The notes below the pieces were generated by a model. It had not been told where the DNA came from, did no database searches, and was given only the letters and a program-made list of their open reading frames with translations. 64,000 nt of DNA, taken from positions 202,687-266,686 of the forward strand of contig JAFREE010000020.1 in NCBI GenBank assembly GCA_019400425.1, in the 5' to 3' direction. Source of the DNA: Hymenochaete sp. R1 (taxonomy: Eukaryota > Basidiomycota > Agaricomycetes > Hymenochaetales > Hymenochaetaceae). Shown in pieces: positions 1 through 12,239 of this stretch. Every line of letters starts with the position of its first letter. Position 1 is the stretch's first letter. The translations under genes and the position numbers were made by a program.

Positions 1-1818
1 GGAGAGCCGGATGTTTGTATCATTGAGGTATTCCTTTCATTTCCTTAATCTAAGTTTCTGTCGATATTGACCTCTTAAAAAGTTAGGAGGCACCGTCGGT
101 GATATTGAATCAGCGCCCTTCATAGAGGCCATGCGTCAATTCCAGTTCCGCGTAGGACACGAGAATTTCGCTCTCATCCATGTATCTATGGTTCCGGATA
201 TTCACGGTGAACAGAAGACGAAACCTACTCAAACAACTGTACATCAGTTACGAGGCCTTGGTCTACTTCCCGATATCGTGTGTATTTGTTTTCGCTTCTA
301 TCTTTCTTATTCTTACGCGCGTGTCTCATACGTAGATTGCTTGCCGGCTAATCGTCCCAAATCCTCTTCAACAAGCTACAAAACAAAAAATCAGCATGTT
401 CTGCCACGTCGGTGAAAACCAAGTTGTGGGTGTACATGACCTATCGTCTCTGTATCACGTTCCTCTCCTCTTGCAGTCCCAGGGAATTGTCACCTACCTC
501 CAGAAACGACTTGAGCTCCCCACACCTGAGTCTGGACTCCTATCCCAAGAGATGGTCGATCGCGGGCTGAGCTTAACGAAGCGATGGAGAAACTTGACGC
601 AAGGGCAGGAAAGGTTATTCGATAGCGTGTCTATCGCTCTGGTCGGGAAATATACAGTGTTAAAAGACAGTTATATGTCAGTGATCAAGGCACTCGAACA
701 TGCAGCTTTCCGGTGTAGCAGGAAGTTGGAAATTAAGGTCCATGCCTCTTACTCAATGCATACTGCATTTTCTGACGAGCTTACAGTGGGTCGAGTCATC
801 CGATTTGGAGTCTGGGACTCAGGAAACCCACCCTGTCAACTACCATGATGCTTGGAGAGCTGTAGTTGGAGCAGAGTAAGTCTTCGTATTACTCTTATTG
901 TTGTTCTTGAATAGTGAGTGAGATTCAGTGGGATTCTCGTTCCTGGCGGCTTCGGCGAGCGAGGGACGGAAGGCATGATTCTTGCCGTCAAGTGGGCGCG
1001 AGAACAGAAGATTCCCTTCCTGGGTATTTGTCTTGGGTTTCAGGTAGCTGTGATGGAATGGGCCAGAAACGTACTTGGAATAGAGAGTGAGTGATCATCC
1101 GATTTTTCGTGAGAAAACATAAATTACAAAATTATTGATTTGTTTGTTTGCAGAAGCCAATTCTGGCGAGTTCCAACCTGAAGACGATAACTCTGTTGTC
1201 ATCTTCATGCCTGAAGGTTCTCGCACACATATGGGTGGGACTATGCGTCTTGGCCTCCGTCCTACCGTTTTTGTCGATTCTCCACCCTCTACCCCCGTTC
1301 CCACTCCTGATGCATCCTCCTCGTCGAACGCACCGAATACTTCTTCTCATCCCAATCACCCTGCATACTCCAAAGTCCGTGCTCTATACGGCAACGCACC
1401 TAAAGTGTGGGAACGCCATCGACACCGATACGAAGTCAACCCGACATACGTCGCTCGATTCGAAGCTTCAGGCATGCGTTTTGTCGGCAAAGACGAGCGT
1501 GGGGAGCGTATGCAGATCATGGAGCTTGCATCTCATCCGTTTTTCGTAGGCCTTCAGGCCCACCCGGAATTCTGTTCGAGACCCTTGAATCCAAGTCCAC
1601 CGTTCTTGGGCTTCGTTGCGGCGAGTTGTGGATCAGTAGAGTTGAATGAACAGTGTGAGGCACAAGAGCAGAGCTATGTACCGCCTCATCCGAAGGGGTC
1701 GATGGTCGATGAAGAGAGCATCGTGAGAAATCAACGGGAAGGCGGCGGTAGTGTGAAGGATGCAGGTTCTGGGACAAAGGAGGGAGGAGACGTGAAGATG
1801 AATGGGAGTGCGACATAG
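1..1818 (+). CDS. URA7: CTP synthase (glutamine-hydrolysing), 5' end cut off by the window
   Basis: CTP synthase makes CTP from UTP, ATP and glutamine in the cytosol, the last step of de novo pyrimidine nucleotide synthesis. Exons read in frame are 1-27, 83-277, 336-737, 787-875, 929-1086 and 1154-1818, giving 511 codons of the C-terminal part. The synthetase domain is represented by [24 protein letters not shown] and a block ending in [14 protein letters not shown]. The class I glutamine amidotransferase domain follows, with the oxyanion motif [10 protein letters not shown] and the nucleophile Cys in FLGICLGFQ (about 1020-1045). [10 protein letters not shown] near 1557-1590 carries the His and Glu of the catalytic triad. 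The N-terminal synthetase residues, including the start codon, lie outside the window. The last 60 residues are a low-complexity hydrophilic tail. Only the exact splice points of the shortest introns are uncertain. Confidence 0.97.
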
Positions 1819-4363
1819 ATGCGCAGACCCCAAAGATCGAGGGTCTGTGCGCTTGATATCATCTGCATCTGTATGGTTCTTAACATTATTATTGGGTATA
1901 AAATTGATTATAATTAATCGGTGGTGTAAACGCCACATGAGATGTATCAATATCGTAAGCCTTTATTTCTTTAACTCATGATCATATGTGAACTGACTCT
2001 TACATCCATAGATCAACGAACTATGTGTTGTATAGGTGAAATTTGGAAAGTACTTTAAGTGACTGCGTAAACCTCTTAAGATTGGGTGGACGCTGGCATC
2101 TTTTTATGCACGAACGTATTCAGCGATTAGTCGAGCCGTCGAGCTCACTTCAATAGGACAACAAATCAGGCCGGCCACGTAATGCGGTCAAGAAAAACGC
2201 GCAAAAATAGTTGTGTTACATGCTCTCTTATCGCTTCTTGTCCCTGGGAATCCGTCGAGTAAGTCGTTGCCCGTCTTACCTACGCACTGTTTCTGAATCT
2301 GCTGCTGTTCTCAATATCTGTCATTACAACACACCTATTTTCCGCCCCCCTAGTAGATGGCCCTGCTTCTACTGGTATTCACCACCGCCCCTCTCAAGCC
2401 ATCCCGTCGCCTCCCTTACTGGCTAGTTTATTCATGTTCCTTCCGACGACTGTTCTTGTACCACAGTGCCGCGGCCCTAGACTTGTTACCAAGGCTCTTT
2501 TCGGTGGCCACGCTTGCGCCTTTTCAATCTTGTGCAAGCACTCGTATTCTCGCTTTCTACCCTCCAATAAACTCACAAAAGGACTAGTTTTCGCTGAAAG
2601 TTGGGAACGCGATTCGCAGATGCTTGTATAAGCTTGAGAAATCGTAAACCGACCATTGGCAATAGTCATTCCACCACATGCCCGCCGATCAACCTGGTAA
2701 TCCAAACACCATTGGGTCTAACAGGTCTAACACAGGTAGCAGAGGGGGGGCCGCTGCCAAAGACTCGGAGTGAGGACGATAACGACTATGACAAAAAACC
2801 GCCGCCGCAGCCATTTTGCAGCGCGGCATAACGAACCATTGGTGATTTTGTCGAGCTATTTGGTCTGCTTTCAAGTCCAGTATCCAAGACTGGAGATTGA
2901 AGCACGCACGCTGAACTCACTCAAATTTCATTCAATTAATGTCTTTTGTCCTTCGTTCGATAGGCAGTCAGCGGGTCACAGTTGTGTCCCGTGTCCCGAG
3001 AGTGTGATGTTTCGTGCTTGTCATTGTCGAAGCGGTGAAGTAAAACACTGGTACTTTATTTCTTTCCTATAGGCTATTGCTTAAATGTATGCGGTCTAAG
3101 CTTATGCGGTTCTCTGCCGAATTCTCACAGTCACATGATCGCGTTATGTGTTCGTGTTGACCCTTGTTGACCCTTCTGTGCGCGCAGCGCTCTGATCTGA
3201 GTTGTGGACGGAACTTTCACTCCACTACCACCTAACTCGCCATGCCATCTCTCTCCACCAAACGCAAACCATTTTTAAATCTTTCGATATTAATAACCTC
3301 TAACCTCTATAAATATCCCCGCAGCCGCAGCACGTCAACCCTACTCCAGGTTTCCGGTCAGCGGTTGGGAAGAAGGTCTTATAATACCAAAATAACCAAG
3401 ATGGTCGAGATAATCGAGATTAAATCATCATCGCGGGTCCCCGCATCCACTGATTCCACATGATAATTGATTCCGGCTGACTGTGGCTACACAGGCTACA
3501 CTCACCCGCTCGCGCGTCGGCTTGTGAGCCCCTTCCAAACGCCACTCGGTACCGAAACTCCTGCTTCTCGACGTCTTCGGTGCCTTGAGAACCTCCGCCT
3601 TCGCCTTTCCTTCGGTGCGTGTCAGCGGGTGGCTGGATAGAATACTCGGACCTGGAGACGAGCACCAAACGTGACCACTTCAGAGACGTAGCGTTGGTCG
3701 ATACATACTTATTCAAAAAAAAAAGGAGAAGGAAGATGTGTCGGAGACACGGGGCCTGGGGTCGGATGGAGCGCACTAATATTGGTATTAGTATTGGTAT
3801 TAGTATTGAAACAGACAGACAGACAAACAGGGAAGTCCGAGTCGCGCATCTACCGAATCTACAGGAGTGGAGTACTACTGTACTGTACTACTGGTGGTCC
3901 GGTTCACCGATAACTGCCATGAACTTGCAGCTGTAGCAAGCACTTCCTGCCGCCACTCCCCCGCGGGCCCGACTGTCGCAGGCTCCTGGCTCCTGGCTCC
4001 GCAGCTCCCCCGCCATAAAGAATAAAAAGAATAAAAAGATCTTTCCCAAATCCAAAGACGAATCCAAAGACGACGAAAACTTGAAACCGCGCGCGTCGTT
4101 CATTTGTCCAATTACAGAGACGCGAGGGTCGGAGGGTCGGAGGGTCGTAAGGAGTGAGGAGTGAGGAGTGTACCAGTGCCCGGTGTACTGGTCGTGCCCC
4201 AAGTGCCCCAGCGATAGCGATAATATTGACCTGGGTGATGATGATGCACGCTCCCGCTCCCGCTCCCCCGTCGGCGAAAACGCGTGTTTTCAGCGTTCAG
4301 TGTTCGGTGTGTATATATAGGACACCACTAGTACTGGGTACTGGGAGCATATACCGTCACCTC

Positions 4364-4384
4364 CGACCGACCGACCGACCGACC
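4364..4384. repeat. Microsatellite, GACC units
   Basis: About five copies of the tetramer GACC/CCGA, in non-coding sequence. Confidence 0.85.
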
Positions 4385-5176
4385 GGCCAACCGTGACGGA
4401 GGCTGACGCTCCGCGAAACCCGATTATCGATATCGATATTCGATGACGGCAAGATGCGTAATACCAATACCAATACCAACACTAATACTGCTAAATAGAA
4501 ATAGAAATAGAATGCGTGTGTGTGCCTGGGTCCTGGGTCCTGGGTGTGGCGCGGCATTGACGTCCGCGTTCGCGTTTGCTGTTCGCAACGAGTCGGAGTC
4601 GGAGGGAACACGTTATTCAAAGGTTCGGACGTTCGGACGCTTCATTAATATTAATATTACGATAAAGCACTGACACTGACACTGAATAGCTCTCTTCTTT
4701 ATCAGGCACAAGGCACAAAGCGAGGCGGGGAAGGGGTTTTAGGGGAGAGGAGAGGTGGAGAGGCGCTGGTGGGTATTGGTACTGGTATTTTCGGCTTTAC
4801 CAATACCGATGCCAACACCAATACTGACGCGTTTGGTCATAGTAGTTATGTCAGTTGAGGGTGGTGTACTTCAAGGAGCAGCCTGTAATAGGGTCTTTGG
4901 GGTTGGGGGCTTGGATTGCTGTGAGTGCCAGCGTAGAGTGAGTGGAGGTTACACCACACTGGCCGGCTGGCACTTCGAGTCGCGTATCCGACTCGGTGAG
5001 TCGGTGGAAATGCTAATAGGAATAGTAACTACAATATTAATACCCTTCCCCTTTCCCCTTTCGCTTCCCCCTTCGGTGATTGGTGGACCCCTTCAGGCAT
5101 CAATCTCTTCCACAGTTCCACTGTTCCAGCAAGCTTAAGGGAAGGGGGCGTGTCGGTATGAATGAATGGCCTGTTC

Positions 5177-5206
5177 ATATTGATATTGATATTGATATTG
5201 ATATTG
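5177..5206. repeat. Microsatellite, ATTGAT units
   Basis: About five direct copies of the hexamer ATTGAT. It is the cleanest of several microsatellites in the gene-poor region. Confidence 0.85.
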
Positions 5207-7438
5207 CGAACTTAAGACTTGGCTTGAGGGTTGCGACTTGCGGATTGCGGGTTCCTAAGGTCCCGTCGCAATGGCCGATGGACTGATGAGTCGATGGGGC
5301 CGACGGGTCGATGGTTGATGTTTACCAGTACTCGTGCCACCCAGTGGAAGCCGCGACGCAGGTTGGGTTCGGGAAGCTTACTTTGTATAAGTTATAAGTT
5401 ATAAGTTTATACGCGGAGCCATTCGCCATTCGGTGTTCGGTGTTCGGGGCCGCGAACATTAGTAGTAGCGGTGACAGTAATAGTAATAGTAGTCGTAGTA
5501 CCTCGCACCTTCGCACCGTCTCGCCTTCTCAAGTCACCAATACCGATTTCCAATACCGATTTCCAATTCCTGGATTCGCAAAAACGAAGTCATATTTCGT
5601 CTTTCAAAGTTCGTCTTTGGTCATTCTGAGTCGTCTGACGTCCCTCGGGCTCCTTTTAGACTCCGATGCGTTCTTCACTTTCACTTTCATTGGTAAGTCG
5701 CACGCACGCGAGCGAGAGTCGTGTTTTGCGTTGTGGACACAGGACACGGACACAGGACACGGACACAGGACACAGGACAGAACGGCGGCAGCGATTCGGC
5801 GACACAGAGAGGTGCGCGTGTCTTTCTTTTCCTGACTGGCTGATTGGTTCGGGGGCCGAAACCGTGTGTTGTGCATCACAAACCACGAATCACGAACCAC
5901 GAATCACGAATCGCGCGCCGTGTGCTATATACCGTCGGCGGTCGGAGGAAGGGCGTAAACTTACGGTAAAGGAGGAGAAGGATGGGGGACGGGGTGGAAA
6001 GTCCCGGTCACTGGTGACTGGAATGATCACGGTGGGACGAATCAAAATCAAAGTCAAGATCAAGATCAAATCAAATCAAATGGACGCACTTCCACCGGTT
6101 GATACCATATGCATCTATGTTTTTACTGAGAACCGGGTACTCGTTACGCGTGCTGCACGCGTGTAGAGCGCCAAAAGGACGCCGAATGGGAGGGATTTGA
6201 CAACTAATATTAACGTTGATAGTGATAGTCGACGTTCGACCATGTTGGTTTTATGTGTTTGTTAGGCGTTAAGTGGTAGGTAAGAGCCTGGATATGGATA
6301 GAGTGGGAGGGACGGCAGCACGTACCAGTAGGCATTGATGACTGAAAGAAGGAGTGCGTCCGCGGACAGGAGGGCGCCGGATTTGAAATGAATGTCAGAA
6401 CGACAATGAGGACGGAAGGAGATTGAATTTGAATGTAGAAAATGATGTGGTAAAGGGAGGAAGGAGGAAAGGCCGGAGGGAGCGGGGAACTGAGTGATTC
6501 AAACTGATTGAGTTGCGGGCTGGGGCGGGAATGGATTTGAGGAATTGGAAGTAGTATAGAATATTATGTATAGCATACGGTATGTTTTTTTTATGTTGAA
6601 GTAAAGTGGGGAAGGAGTGAAGGAAGGGCGAAAGAGAGGAGAAAGGGAGAAAGGGACTAGTACTGTCGGAGTGACGGGAGGAAGAAGGAGCGCGAGGGGA
6701 GAGTTACGTAAGAGAGATAAGGCACGAGTTCAGGCACACAGGTGGTAACTAACTTCTCCTGAGTGAGTCTACGCTTTGACTCGCCCCAAGGTGAAGCAGT
6801 CAGACTCAGAGAGCACGAACGACATGTCAATGTCTTTATGAAAGTAAGAGAGAGAGCGTGGGAGAGTCGTCGAGGACTGGACCAGTACTAGCCATGCTTA
6901 TCTATGAATGATCTCTGTTAATGTATTCCCTTTATTACATTGTAATATTTAATATTTAAATATGAATATTTCCTATATTTACCCATAAACTCAGGCACAC
7001 ACACGCGCCCGCTCACTCATTCATCACATCACATCAACCCATCACACTTCCCTCCTTCCCTTCATCACTTCCCATCATCATCACTCACTCACTCTCTCAG
7101 TCTCTCTCCTCCTGTTCCCCCTCCCTTCGCCGACCATCTCACTTCTAAAAAAAGTCACACACCAGGCTGAATCGTAATCGCAATCGCAATCGTGGTCGTA
7201 GTCGTGCCTGTGTCCGCTACTTCACGCAACTTTCTATACTTTCGCTTTCACTTTCATCCTGGCTTCTCCTTTCCCTTCCTCTTCCTCTCCTCTCAACCCA
7301 AACTCAAATCCGAAGCCTCCTACGCCGTCCACGCCATCGTCCGCATCCGCGTCCACGTCTGTCTCGTCTTCAGCAGCTCCAGCTCCAGCTCCAGCCCCCC
7401 GTCGACGGAAACCCAACTTCTTCTCCATCTCCGTCTCC

Positions 7439-10400
7439 ATGCCCGGCCGAACTGCCTTCTCGACATCCTTCTCCTCCTCGAGCGACTCTTCTGCGAACCC
7501 TGTCGTTCCTTCCGCTGCTGGTGCTGTTGGGGAGAGTACAGGGGCTGCTATGACTATGAGTATGAAAGAGGGCGGTGAGGTACGTGCGCGGGGATCTGGG
7601 AGTCGGCCTGGGTCTGGGAGCGGAAGTGGGTCGCTGTCGGGATCGGGGCGCGGTGGGATGTGGGGTGTAGGTCTGAACGAGTCGAAACCAAAGAGCGGAG
7701 GAGGGGCGCAACAGCTACAGCAACACTCGCGTTCACCGTCCTTTCCTCAAACACAACCCCAATCCCAATCGCTATTGCATACGCGTTCACACGACCGAGA
7801 CCGCGAACGCAGCACCGGCGCCGTCTCTTCCTCCACCACCAACAAAAAACCCCCCACCCACTCCTCCTCCTCCTTCACCTTCCCCCACTTCCCCCCTCAC
7901 CCTCACCCTCACCCAAACTCAAACTCAAACACACACGACCCCTTCTCATCCTTCATGTCCCCACCCCTCGACGAGTCCCCCGCAGAGCGCTCGGCGCGGG
8001 TGGAGCGCGAGGCGGAGGCGCGCCGGGTGAGCGACGCGATTGACGAGCAGATCCGGGCGGAGAGGGCTCAGCAGCGGAGGGGGAAGATCGTGCGGGTGTT
8101 GTTGTTGGGGCAGAGTGAGAGTGGTGAGTTTTGGGTTTTGGATTTCGCTTTGGTGATTGGGTGCTTTGGGTTCGGGTTCGGGTTCAGATTCGATTTCATT
8201 CTAAGCTTTGATTTTGGTTTGTGACTTGGGAGATACATAACTGACCCCTCTATCTTTCTCCTTAGGCAAATCAACGACTTTGAGACGTACGTGTTCCGTT
8301 CCCTTCTCTTCTATCCCATCCCCCCTCTTCCCCACCTACCTACTTTTTGTTTCACTCCACTTCACTTCGCGTTCCAAACCCATACCCATACTCACACTCA
8401 TAACCGTATCTGATCTAATCTGATTACCTCCCCTTCTTTTTCTTTGCCCCCCTCCCCCCCTTCTGGAAACCCAAACGAAAAACTACGCTAACGCTATCTT
8501 CGAACCTTCGACTTCGACTTCTGCTCCACCCCTCCGCCTTCCTTGGTCCTCCACCAAAAACTCAAAAACCCTATCCCGTATCACCGCGCGAATTTTTTTT
8601 TTTGGGATACTGTATGTATATGCATGGACGTGGACGTGGATGTGGTCGTGGTTGCGCACTCGCATACATGACTCGCGAAACCCTTCGTATTTGGATCTGG
8701 ACCCGGACTTGGACCTGGGACGGGACCGAACCAACGTCCAAAAAACTCCCCTCCTCTCCTCTTCACCCCTCCACCTTCACAATCAAAAAATCAAAATCAA
8801 AATCAAACAAAAACACACAAAAAACGAACGAACGAAAACAGAATTCCAACGCCTCTACACCCCCTCCGCCTTCCGAGAAGAACGCATCCACTGGCGGTCC
8901 GTCATCCAGCTCAACCTCGTCCGGTCCGTGCGCACGATCTTGGACGCGCTTGATGCGCATTTGGCTGCGAGGGGGCGAATAAGGGAGAGGGAAAGGGAGA
9001 GGGAGAGGGCGGCGCGGTCAAAGTCGAAGTCGGTGTATAGTGAGTCGGAGTTTGAGTCGGAGTGGGATGGGGGTGGGGGGTATGGGAGCGGTGGGGGGTA
9101 TGGTGGGTATGGAGGAGGGGGTGGTGGAATGAGGGAGGGGGAGAGGGAGAGGGAGTTTTGGAATTTGGGGGCGTTGGGGCATGGGGATGGGGTTGGGGTG
9201 GTAGGTGCGGATGGTGTGCAACGAAACGAGAGCGAGAGCGGGAATGGGGACGGGGACGTCGGTGTCGGTGTCGACGCTCCCGATGCACCCGACGTCAACG
9301 GTCCCATCACGACGGGCTCGACGGCCAACGGGAGCGGAGGCGGGGGTTACAACTCGGGCGGCGAGCTCGAGTTCGAGTTTCTGAAACGGAAGCGGAGCGG
9401 GCCGTCGTTGACGATCGACACGAACCTCGCGGCGGCTTCGTATGATTATGCTGTCTCTCACCGACAACACCCTCACCAAGATAATCAGCATAACCAATAT
9501 CCTTCGAACCATTCGAACCACTCAAACCACACCCACACCCACACCCGCTCACACTCACACTCCCAATCAGACAAACGATCCCTCTCCAAACGAAGCCTCC
9601 GCGAAAAGAACGGTCACGGCCACGGCCACGGGAGACGAAGCCGACCCGCAATCCCTCACCCCATTCCTAATTCAATCGGAAACGGAAACGGAAACGCGAA
9701 CGGGAGCACAACAGCCCACCTCCACGAACTCTCGCTGCGCCTGCTCCCCCTGCGCCACATCGAGCACCTGCTCATCGCGAAGCTCGTCCCGCCTGATGAG
9801 GACGAGGCGACGCATCTTGGGTTTTTGGGGGCTGGGGCTGGGGCTGGGGCTGGGGCTGGGATGGGGGCGGGGGAATCACTACCACAGCAGCAGGTACGGG
9901 TGGACGCGCCGTATCGTCCCCACCCTCACCAGGAGCTGTTTTATTCTGGTTCCGGCTCGGGTGCGGGGGAGTCGATAGCGATGGGTTCGACGATAGGGAT
10001 GGGTTCGACGATAGGGATGGGTTCGACGATAGGGACGATGGGGATAGGGATAGGAGAAAGGGACGCAGGAGAGGAGAAAGAGGTGTTTGTGAGGCCTGGG
10101 ACGGCGTGGAAGGGGTACCGCACGCTTGGGCGGGAACGCGCGCGGAAGTCGATGCAGCTTAATCTCAATCCCGCAGACGTGGGCGGGGGCGGGGGCGGGG
10201 GCGGGACGAGGAAGGAGAAAGGGAAGGGGAAAGGCGGGGGCGGGAGAGGGTTAGGGTTGGGGCAAGGGGTGCGGAAAGATCAGGCTCAGGGTCGGGACGT
10301 TGAGAAGCGGGGGGTCGACGGTGGGGATGGGGGCGTCGACGTCGAACCCATCGACGAAGACGAAGACGGCGATGAAGGCGAAGACGGTGAAGACGGGGAA

Positions 10401-12239
10401 GACGGGGAAGAGGAAGAAGAGGAAGCGGACGAAGCGACGAGGGTGCTTTGGGAGTGCCGGGCGGACTTGATGGATCTGTGGGGGGACGCGGTCGTTAGGG
10501 AGGTTCTGAGGAGGCGGAAGGTGCGGTTGGAGGAGAGGCCTGGGTTGTGAGTCGTTTTGTCTCCCTTTTTCTTTTTCTTTCTTTCTTTTTGGTTCTTGGT
10601 TGGGTTTTTGGGATGTGGTTTCGGTGTTGCGGTGATCGTGATCGTGATTCAAATTTTTTGGGGGGCTGTTTGGCTGACTTTCCTTGCTTTTTTTTCTTTT
10701 CCTTTCTCCCTTGCCTCCCTCCCCTTTCGTGATCTTCGCACTCGGGTCGGATGGGGTTTCGCGTTTCGTGCGGGTCTCTGTGTGCCGTGTTCTGTGTTTT
10801 GATTCCAGCTTCCTAAACGACCTCGAACGCGTCACCTCGCTCAACTACATGCCTTTAGACGGTACGTCTTCTGCTTCCCTTCCCTTCCCTCCCCTTCCCC
10901 CCAGACCCTCTTTTCCATTCTCTTCTGATCCCTCCACTGTTCCTCTCCACCAACACCAACACCAACACTAACATCGAAAAAACTTCCTTCCACCCCCCTC
11001 CCCCCACGCACACACAAAACAAAACAAAAAAACAAACAGACGACGTCCTAAAAGCGCGCCTCAAGACCGTCGGCGTGTCCGAGCACCGGTTCCACATGGA
11101 GGCCGCCGCGGGGCGGGAGAGCGGGACGGAGTGGCGGATCGTGGACGTTGGCGGGTCGAGGTCGCAGAGACGTGCGTTTTTTCTTTTTCGCTTTTTGTCG
11201 TCTTGGGAGGACGAATCTGACTGAGTTTGGTGATTTTTTTTTTGTGTGTTTTTTTTTGTGTGTAGCGAAATGGATACCTTATTTCGAGGATGGTGAGTGC
11301 TCTTCCTCTGACACCTCCCCCCCCCCCCTCTCTTTTTTCGACTCTGGTTTTCGTTTCTGTCGCGTGGACGCTTGGGGCTTGGGAGACGAACGATGATGAT
11401 GGCGATGGCGATTTCGTATCTTGATACTTGATACTTTGCACTTGATTGATAACTGATACGACGATACACCGTCTTTTTTCGCTATGTTTAGTGAACGCTA
11501 TCATCTTCCTCGCGCCCATATCGGGATTCGACCAGGTCCTCTCGGAGGACCGGAGTGTTAATCGCCTCGTACGTTCCGTCCCGTTCTTTACTAACCAAGC
11601 TCTTTTTGTCGTATCTCGCTTATTCTTTCCCTCTTTCCCTCCATTCCCCCCCCCCCCCCCACAGGAAGACAGCGTGCTCCTCTGGAAGTTGATCTGCAGC
11701 AACAAGCTCCTCGCGAACGTCGAGCTCGTGCTCTTCCTCAACAAGTGCGATATCCTGGACAGGAAGCTCCGCGCGGGTGTGAGGCTCGCGAAGTATGTGA
11801 AGAACTTTGGGGAGAGGGCGAATGATGCGGAAACGGTGCAGAAGTGTGAGTTTTTGTGTGAGGTGTGAGGCAGTGTGAACTGATGTACGATTTGCTTTGG
11901 GTTTGGGGTTTTTGGATTTGGATTTGGTCGGTTGTACGCTGCGACTTGTTTTCGTGTCTTCGTGTCTTCGTAATCCGCACCCGCACCACCCAGACTTCCG
12001 AGCCAAGTTCGCCGCGATCCAGCGCGAACACTCGCCGAACCCGCGCAAGTTCTATGGGTTCTGCACTTCCGTGACGGTCCGTCTCTTCTTTCCTTTTTCC
12101 CCTTCCCCTCCCAACGCAACGCTAAATCGAAAATCAAAATCGAAAATCGATACAGGAAATCATCACTACGTCCGGGATACTCGTGAGCGTGCGCGATATC
12201 GTGATTAGGGAGCATTTGAAGCGGAGTAAGTTGTTGTGA
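7439..12239 (+). CDS. Divergent, very long G-protein alpha subunit
   Basis: A Ras-like/helical G-alpha fold is recognisable across ten exons: 7439-8123, 8266-8286, 8842-10546, 10809-10861, 11040-11171, 11266-11292, 11492-11568, 11665-11845, 11994-12076 and 12156-12239. Together they encode 1015 aa, against about 350 for a normal G-alpha. In order are a 210-residue low-complexity N-terminus, the P-loop GQSESGKSTTLR split by intron 1, a helical domain swollen to about 570 aa by Gly-, Ser-, His- and Glu/Asp-rich inserts, switch I with the Arg and Thr of ARLKTVGV, switch II DVGGSRSQR, NKCD and TSVTE. The switch II Gln is replaced by Ser and the TCAxD Asp by Glu. There is no MGxxxS myristoylation start and no C-terminal CxxX box. 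The start is the first ATG after an in-frame stop at 7199; a non-ATG or spliced start is possible. The 3' end is taken at the stop just beyond a possible splice donor. Confidence 0.88.
9976..10033 (+). repeat. 18-bp coding repeat in the G-alpha insert
   Basis: Three near-identical 18-bp units (ATGGGTTCGACGATAGGG type) encode GSTIGM repeats. Just upstream, 9829-9870, GCTGGG units encode alternating Gly-Ala. Both lie in the expanded helical-domain insert and suggest growth by slippage. Confidence 0.85.

Larger units (their letters stand above)
1819..7438. other. 5.6-kb gene-poor region rich in short tandem repeats
   Basis: No open reading frame here resembles a known family or joins others through good splice sites. 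The sequence holds many short tandem repeats: ATTGAT units at about 5177-5206, GACC units at 4364-4384, TATTGG/TATTAG followed by GACA units at 3776-3830, GGACAC units at 5740-5780 and CACGAATCACGAAC units at 5884-5912. Purine-rich (about 6400-6720) and pyrimidine-rich (about 7010-7150) strand-biased stretches lie nearer the next gene. It contains the 3' flank of CTP synthase and the 5' flank of the G-alpha gene. A non-coding transcript or a long regulatory region is possible but cannot be seen directly. Confidence 0.6.

Noticed and set aside
7192..7578. Plus-strand frame with ATG-like start before the G-alpha start
   Set aside because: It is in a different frame from the P-loop exon and consists of Ser/Cys/Leu low-complexity sequence.
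8855..9521. Long minus-strand frames rich in Pro, His and Ser opposite the G-alpha insert
   Set aside because: They arise from low-complexity repeats on the coding strand; the plus-strand exon is framed by conserved G-alpha residues.
10251..12215. Minus-strand frames of up to 384 codons opposite the 3' half of the G-alpha gene
   Set aside because: They cover introns and exons of the plus-strand gene alike and carry no recognisable domain.
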